Shown here one piece after another: positions 61,560 through 64,000 of a stretch of 64,000 nucleotides of DNA. Positions within the stretch are counted from its first letter, which is position 1, and each line of letters opens with the position of its first letter. The notes beneath the pieces were generated by a model. The model saw nothing but the letters and a program-made list of their open reading frames with translations. It did not search any database and was not told where the DNA came from. Both the position numbers and the translations under genes were made by a program. Source of the DNA: Pseudomonas sp. Irchel s3b2 (GTDB lineage: Bacteria > Pseudomonadota > Gammaproteobacteria > Pseudomonadales > Pseudomonadaceae); the NCBI RefSeq assembly GCF_900187445.1, contig NZ_FYEB01000001.1:1054001-1118000 (forward strand). Reading direction: 5' to 3'.

Positions 61560-62215
61560 ACGACGTTTCGCTGATCGCGCTACTGGCGTTCGCTTCACTG
61601 CTGCCGTTTCTGGTGGCGGCCGGCACTTGCTACATCAAGTTTTCCATTGTCTTTGTCATTGTGCGTAACGCCCTGGGCTTGCAGCAGGTGCCCTCGAACA
61701 TGGCCCTCAATGCGATTGCCCTGATGCTGGCGATTTTCGTGATGACACCGGTGATGAAGCAAGGCTATGGCTATTACAAGCAAGAGCAGGTGGCCTTTAC
61801 CGATATCGAGTCGGTGGTGAATTTCGCCGAGAACGGGTTGGGGGGATACAAGGATTACCTGCGTAAATACACCGACCCGGAACTGGCGCTGTTCTTCGAA
61901 CGGGCCCAAGCGGTTCAGAGTGAATCCGACATCAGCCTGCCCGCCGATGAAGAACTCACGCCCTCGCTGTTTTCGCTGCTGCCGGCCTACGCGTTGAGTG
62001 AAATCAAAAGCGCATTCAAGATTGGCTTCTACTTGTATTTGCCGTTCGTGATCGTCGATCTGGTGATCTCCAGCATTCTGCTGGCGCTGGGCATGATGAT
62101 GATGAGTCCGGTGATCATTTCGGTGCCGATCAAACTGGTGCTGTTTGTGGCGCTGGATGGCTGGGCGCTGCTGTCGACCGGGCTGGTCAAGCAATACCTG
62201 ACCTTGCTGGCGTAG
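61556..62215 (+). CDS. spaP: T3SS export gate protein, SpaP (SctR)
   Basis: 219 residues, ATGA overlap with spaO. FliP/SctR family: helices at the N-terminus (LIALLAFASLLPFLVAAGTCYIKFS), IVFVIVRNALGLQQVPSNMALNAIALMLAIFVM next, and the C-terminal pair (FVIVDLVISSILLALGMMMMSPVIISVPIKLVLFVALDGWALL). Forms the five-copy core of the export gate with SpaQ and SpaR in the inner membrane. Confidence 0.96.
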   Translation: MNDVSLIALLAFASLLPFLVAAGTCYIKFSIVFVIVRNALGLQQVPSNMALNAIALMLAIFVMTPVMKQGYGYYKQEQVAFTDIESVVNFAENGLGGYKDYLRKYTDPELALFFERAQAVQSESDISLPADEELTPSLFSLLPAYALSEIKSAFKIGFYLYLPFVIVDLVISSILLALGMMMMSPVIISVPIKLVLFVALDGWALLSTGLVKQYLTLLA

Positions 62216-62224
62216 GGGCGGCTC

Positions 62225-62479
62225 ATGAACGATCTGGTCTATGCCGGCAATAAAACCCTATACCTGATTCTGTTGATGGTGGCCTGGCCGATCATTGTCG
62301 CCACGGTGGTCGGCCTGGTGGTCGGGTTGATTCAGACCGTGACCCAATTGCAGGAGCAGACACTGCCGTTCGGTTTCAAGTTGTTGGCGGTCGCCGCGTG
62401 CCTGTTCCTGCTGTCGGGCTGGTACGGTGAAACCCTGCTCGATTTCAGCCGTGAAGTCATCCGCCTGGCGCTGGGTTAG
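62225..62479 (+). CDS. spaQ: T3SS export gate protein, SpaQ (SctS)
   Basis: 84 residues, two membrane helices ([26 protein letters not shown] and [23 protein letters not shown]) linked by the polar [13 protein letters not shown] typical of FliQ/SctS. Four copies join SpaP and SpaR in the gate. Nine bases after spaP and two before spaR. Confidence 0.95.
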   Translation: MNDLVYAGNKTLYLILLMVAWPIIVATVVGLVVGLIQTVTQLQEQTLPFGFKLLAVAACLFLLSGWYGETLLDFSREVIRLALG

Positions 62480-62481
62480 CG

Positions 62482-63288
62482 ATGTCGGTGACGTTGTTTT
62501 TCGACCTGTACGCCTGGTTCGCCGCCGCCATCCTGGGGGTTGCACGCCTGGCGCCATTATTTTTCATGTTGCCGTTTCTCAACAGCGGCGTGCTCACGGG
62601 CGCACCACGTCAGGCTGTCATTGTGCTGGTGGTGACGGGGTTCTGGGCTTATGTGGGCGTGCCGCTGCCTGCTCTCGAAGGTTTGGCGTTCTTCGGTCTG
62701 GTGTTGCGTGAGGCCGGCATTGGCGTACTGCTTGGATGCCTTCTGTGCTGGCCGTTCTGGGTGTTGCACGCCATGGGCAACCTGATCGACAACCAGCGCG
62801 GGGCTATGCTCAGCAGCACCGTGGACCCGGCCAACGGCGTCGATACCTCGGAGCTGGCGAATTTTCTCCAGTTGTTTGCCGCAGTGGTTTATCTCGAAGG
62901 CGGCGGCATGTTGCTGATGCTCGAAACCGTTGGCCACAGCTACCGTATTTGCACACCGGCCACCGGTTGCGAGATGCACCTGCAATCACTCTTCAGCCTG
63001 CTGGATGCGCTGGTGAGCAAGACGCTGGTGATCAGCGCGCCGGTGGTGGCTACGCTGTTGGTCAGCGAAGCGTTGCTCGGCTTGCTCTCGCGCTACGCGC
63101 CGCAAATGAACGCATTTTCGGTGTCGCTGACGGTCAAGAGCCTGGTGGCGCTGGTGGTGTTGATGCTGTATTTCGGCGTGAACCTGCCGGATGAAGTCCT
63201 GCGCATGGGCACCAAATCCCATGGGCTGGAGCACTACCTGGGCGTCGACGGGGAGGGTACCGATGTCGTCCAGCGCCTCGAAGACTGA
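62482..63288 (+). CDS. spaR: T3SS export gate protein, SpaR (SctT)
   Basis: 268 residues, FliR/SctT family with about six helices. Markers: ARLAPLFFMLPFLNSGVLTGAPRQAVIVLVV at the N-terminus, LIDNQRGAMLSSTVDPANGVDTSELANFLQLF in the middle and MNAFSVSLTVKSLVALVVLMLYFGVNL near the end. Single-copy gate subunit. Its end overlaps the spaS start by 26 bases. Confidence 0.95.
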   Translation: MSVTLFFDLYAWFAAAILGVARLAPLFFMLPFLNSGVLTGAPRQAVIVLVVTGFWAYVGVPLPALEGLAFFGLVLREAGIGVLLGCLLCWPFWVLHAMGNLIDNQRGAMLSSTVDPANGVDTSELANFLQLFAAVVYLEGGGMLLMLETVGHSYRICTPATGCEMHLQSLFSLLDALVSKTLVISAPVVATLLVSEALLGLLSRYAPQMNAFSVSLTVKSLVALVVLMLYFGVNLPDEVLRMGTKSHGLEHYLGVDGEGTDVVQRLED

Positions 63289-64000
63289 GAAGCCTACTGC
63301 CAAGCGTCTGCGCGATGCGTCGCGCAAAGGGCAGACATTCAAGGCCAAGGATCTGGTGATCACCTGCCTGACCCTCTGCGGCATCACCTACATGGTGTTC
63401 AACAGCTCATTGCTCGAGGTCATGGAAGTCTATCGGCGCATCATCGCCAGCGACTTTGACACTGACCTGCAAGAGTACTCGGCGATGCTGGTGCTGGTCG
63501 GGCTCAAGGCGTTGTTGCCATTGCTGCTGGTGTGCGTGTTGACCAGCGCATTGCCTGCGCTGTTGCAAAGTGGGTTTGCGCTGGCCAGCGAGGCCTTGAA
63601 GCTCAATCTGGGGGCGTTGAACCCGATCAATGGTTTCAAAAAACTGTTCAGCATGCGCACCGTCAAGGACACCGTCAAAGCGCTCTTGTACCTGGGCAGT
63701 TTTGCCATGGCGCTGTGGATCGTCTGGATCACCCAGCGGCAACTGCTGTTCGCCCAACTGTTCGCCCAGGCACCGGACCTGTTCGCGATCTGGGGGCACT
63801 TGCTGCTAGTGCTGGTGCTGGCGTTCCTGGGGTGCGTCCTGCTGATCGTCGTGCTGGATGCGCTGAGCGAATACTGGCTGTTCATGAAAGATCAAATGAT
63901 GGACAAGGAGTCGGTCAAGCGCGAACACAAGGAACAGGATGGCAATCCGGAAATCAAGGGGCGCCGTCGTGACCTGCACCGGGAACTCCTGTCCGAACAG
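63263..64000 (+). CDS. spaS: T3SS substrate-switch export protein, SpaS (SctU), cut by window edge
   Basis: The frame from ATG 63263 is open to the window end (246 codons). The N-terminal KTEKPTAKRLRDASRKGQTFKAKDL is the FlhB/SctU signature. Four membrane segments follow (LVITCLTLCGITYMVFNSSL; AMLVLVGLKALLPLLLVCVL; LYLGSFAMALWIVWITQ; HLLLVLVLAFLGCVLLIVVL), then the basic linker MKDQMMDKESVKREHKEQDGNPEIKGRRR. The NPTH self-cleavage site normally lies a few residues beyond the window edge, so it cannot be seen. Confidence 0.94.
   Translation, partial: MSSSASKTEKPTAKRLRDASRKGQTFKAKDLVITCLTLCGITYMVFNSSLLEVMEVYRRIIASDFDTDLQEYSAMLVLVGLKALLPLLLVCVLTSALPALLQSGFALASEALKLNLGALNPINGFKKLFSMRTVKDTVKALLYLGSFAMALWIVWITQRQLLFAQLFAQAPDLFAIWGHLLLVLVLAFLGCVLLIVVLDALSEYWLFMKDQMMDKESVKREHKEQDGNPEIKGRRRDLHRELLSEQ

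Overview
The window is a Pseudomonas chromosome segment, most likely from the P. fluorescens group. This rests on synteny (cysH-thrH-pabB; ppsR/ppsA-hydrolase-rraA-cmaX-crfX-cmpX-sigX-oprF-cobA-nasC-nirD-nirB-kinase-nasA-nasT-nasS, remembered as the P. aeruginosa order), GC-rich genes, many REP-type palindromes and near-identity to known Pseudomonas OprF, SigX and PpsA. The species is inferred, not proven.

Layout. 1-2.4 kb: a CorA-type transporter cut by the edge, plsC and a crotonase. 2.7-6.2 kb: tRNA-Ser(GGA), a YbjQ-family protein and a run of small, low-complexity proteins (two glycine-zipper paralogues, two acidic proteins, one with four 33-bp repeats, and a Gly/Ser-rich exported protein). 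6.3-12.6 kb (minus): a 1624-residue Rhs protein with a C-terminal ADP-ribosyltransferase-like toxin, followed by three AT-rich paralogous genes that look like immunity genes. 12.9-21.8 kb: housekeeping genes (HAD phosphatase, SDR/LysR pair, cysH, thrH, pabB) and a three-gene ATP-grasp ligase / 7TM inactive transglutaminase / retropepsin-like protease cluster. 22.1-30.7 kb: the 2-methylcitrate operon (gntR-prpB-prpC-acnD-prpF-prpD), with palindromic operator candidates at its regulator and REPs in three of its gaps. 30.9-40 kb: ppsR/ppsA, an alpha/beta hydrolase, rraA and cmaX-crfX-cmpX-sigX-oprF.

40.1-51.9 kb holds nitrate assimilation in three minus-strand units: nirB-nirD-nasC-cobA, nasA-PP2C/kinase and nasS-nasT. 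Each has a sigma-54-like -24/-12 promoter followed by an attenuator leader with at least one hexaloop hairpin carrying A1 and G4, the signature recognised by ANTAR proteins such as NasT. This suggests one NtrC/sigma-54 plus NasT antitermination circuit over all three units, including the regulators' own operon.

52.0 kb to the end is the first part of a complete-looking SPI-1 (Inv-Mxi-Spa) type III secretion cluster in Salmonella order: invF, invG, invE, invA, invB, invC, invI, invJ, spaO, spaP, spaQ, spaR, spaS (cut at the window edge). It is tightly packed, with several ATGA overlaps, and spaO has an internal RBS and ATG that would give a 100-residue C-terminal isoform. The needle, translocator and effector genes are not in the window and probably lie beyond the right edge.

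The parts most worth following up are the three-leader nas circuit, the Rhs ADP-ribosyltransferase with its three immunity-like paralogues, and the animal-pathogen-type T3SS beside nasST.
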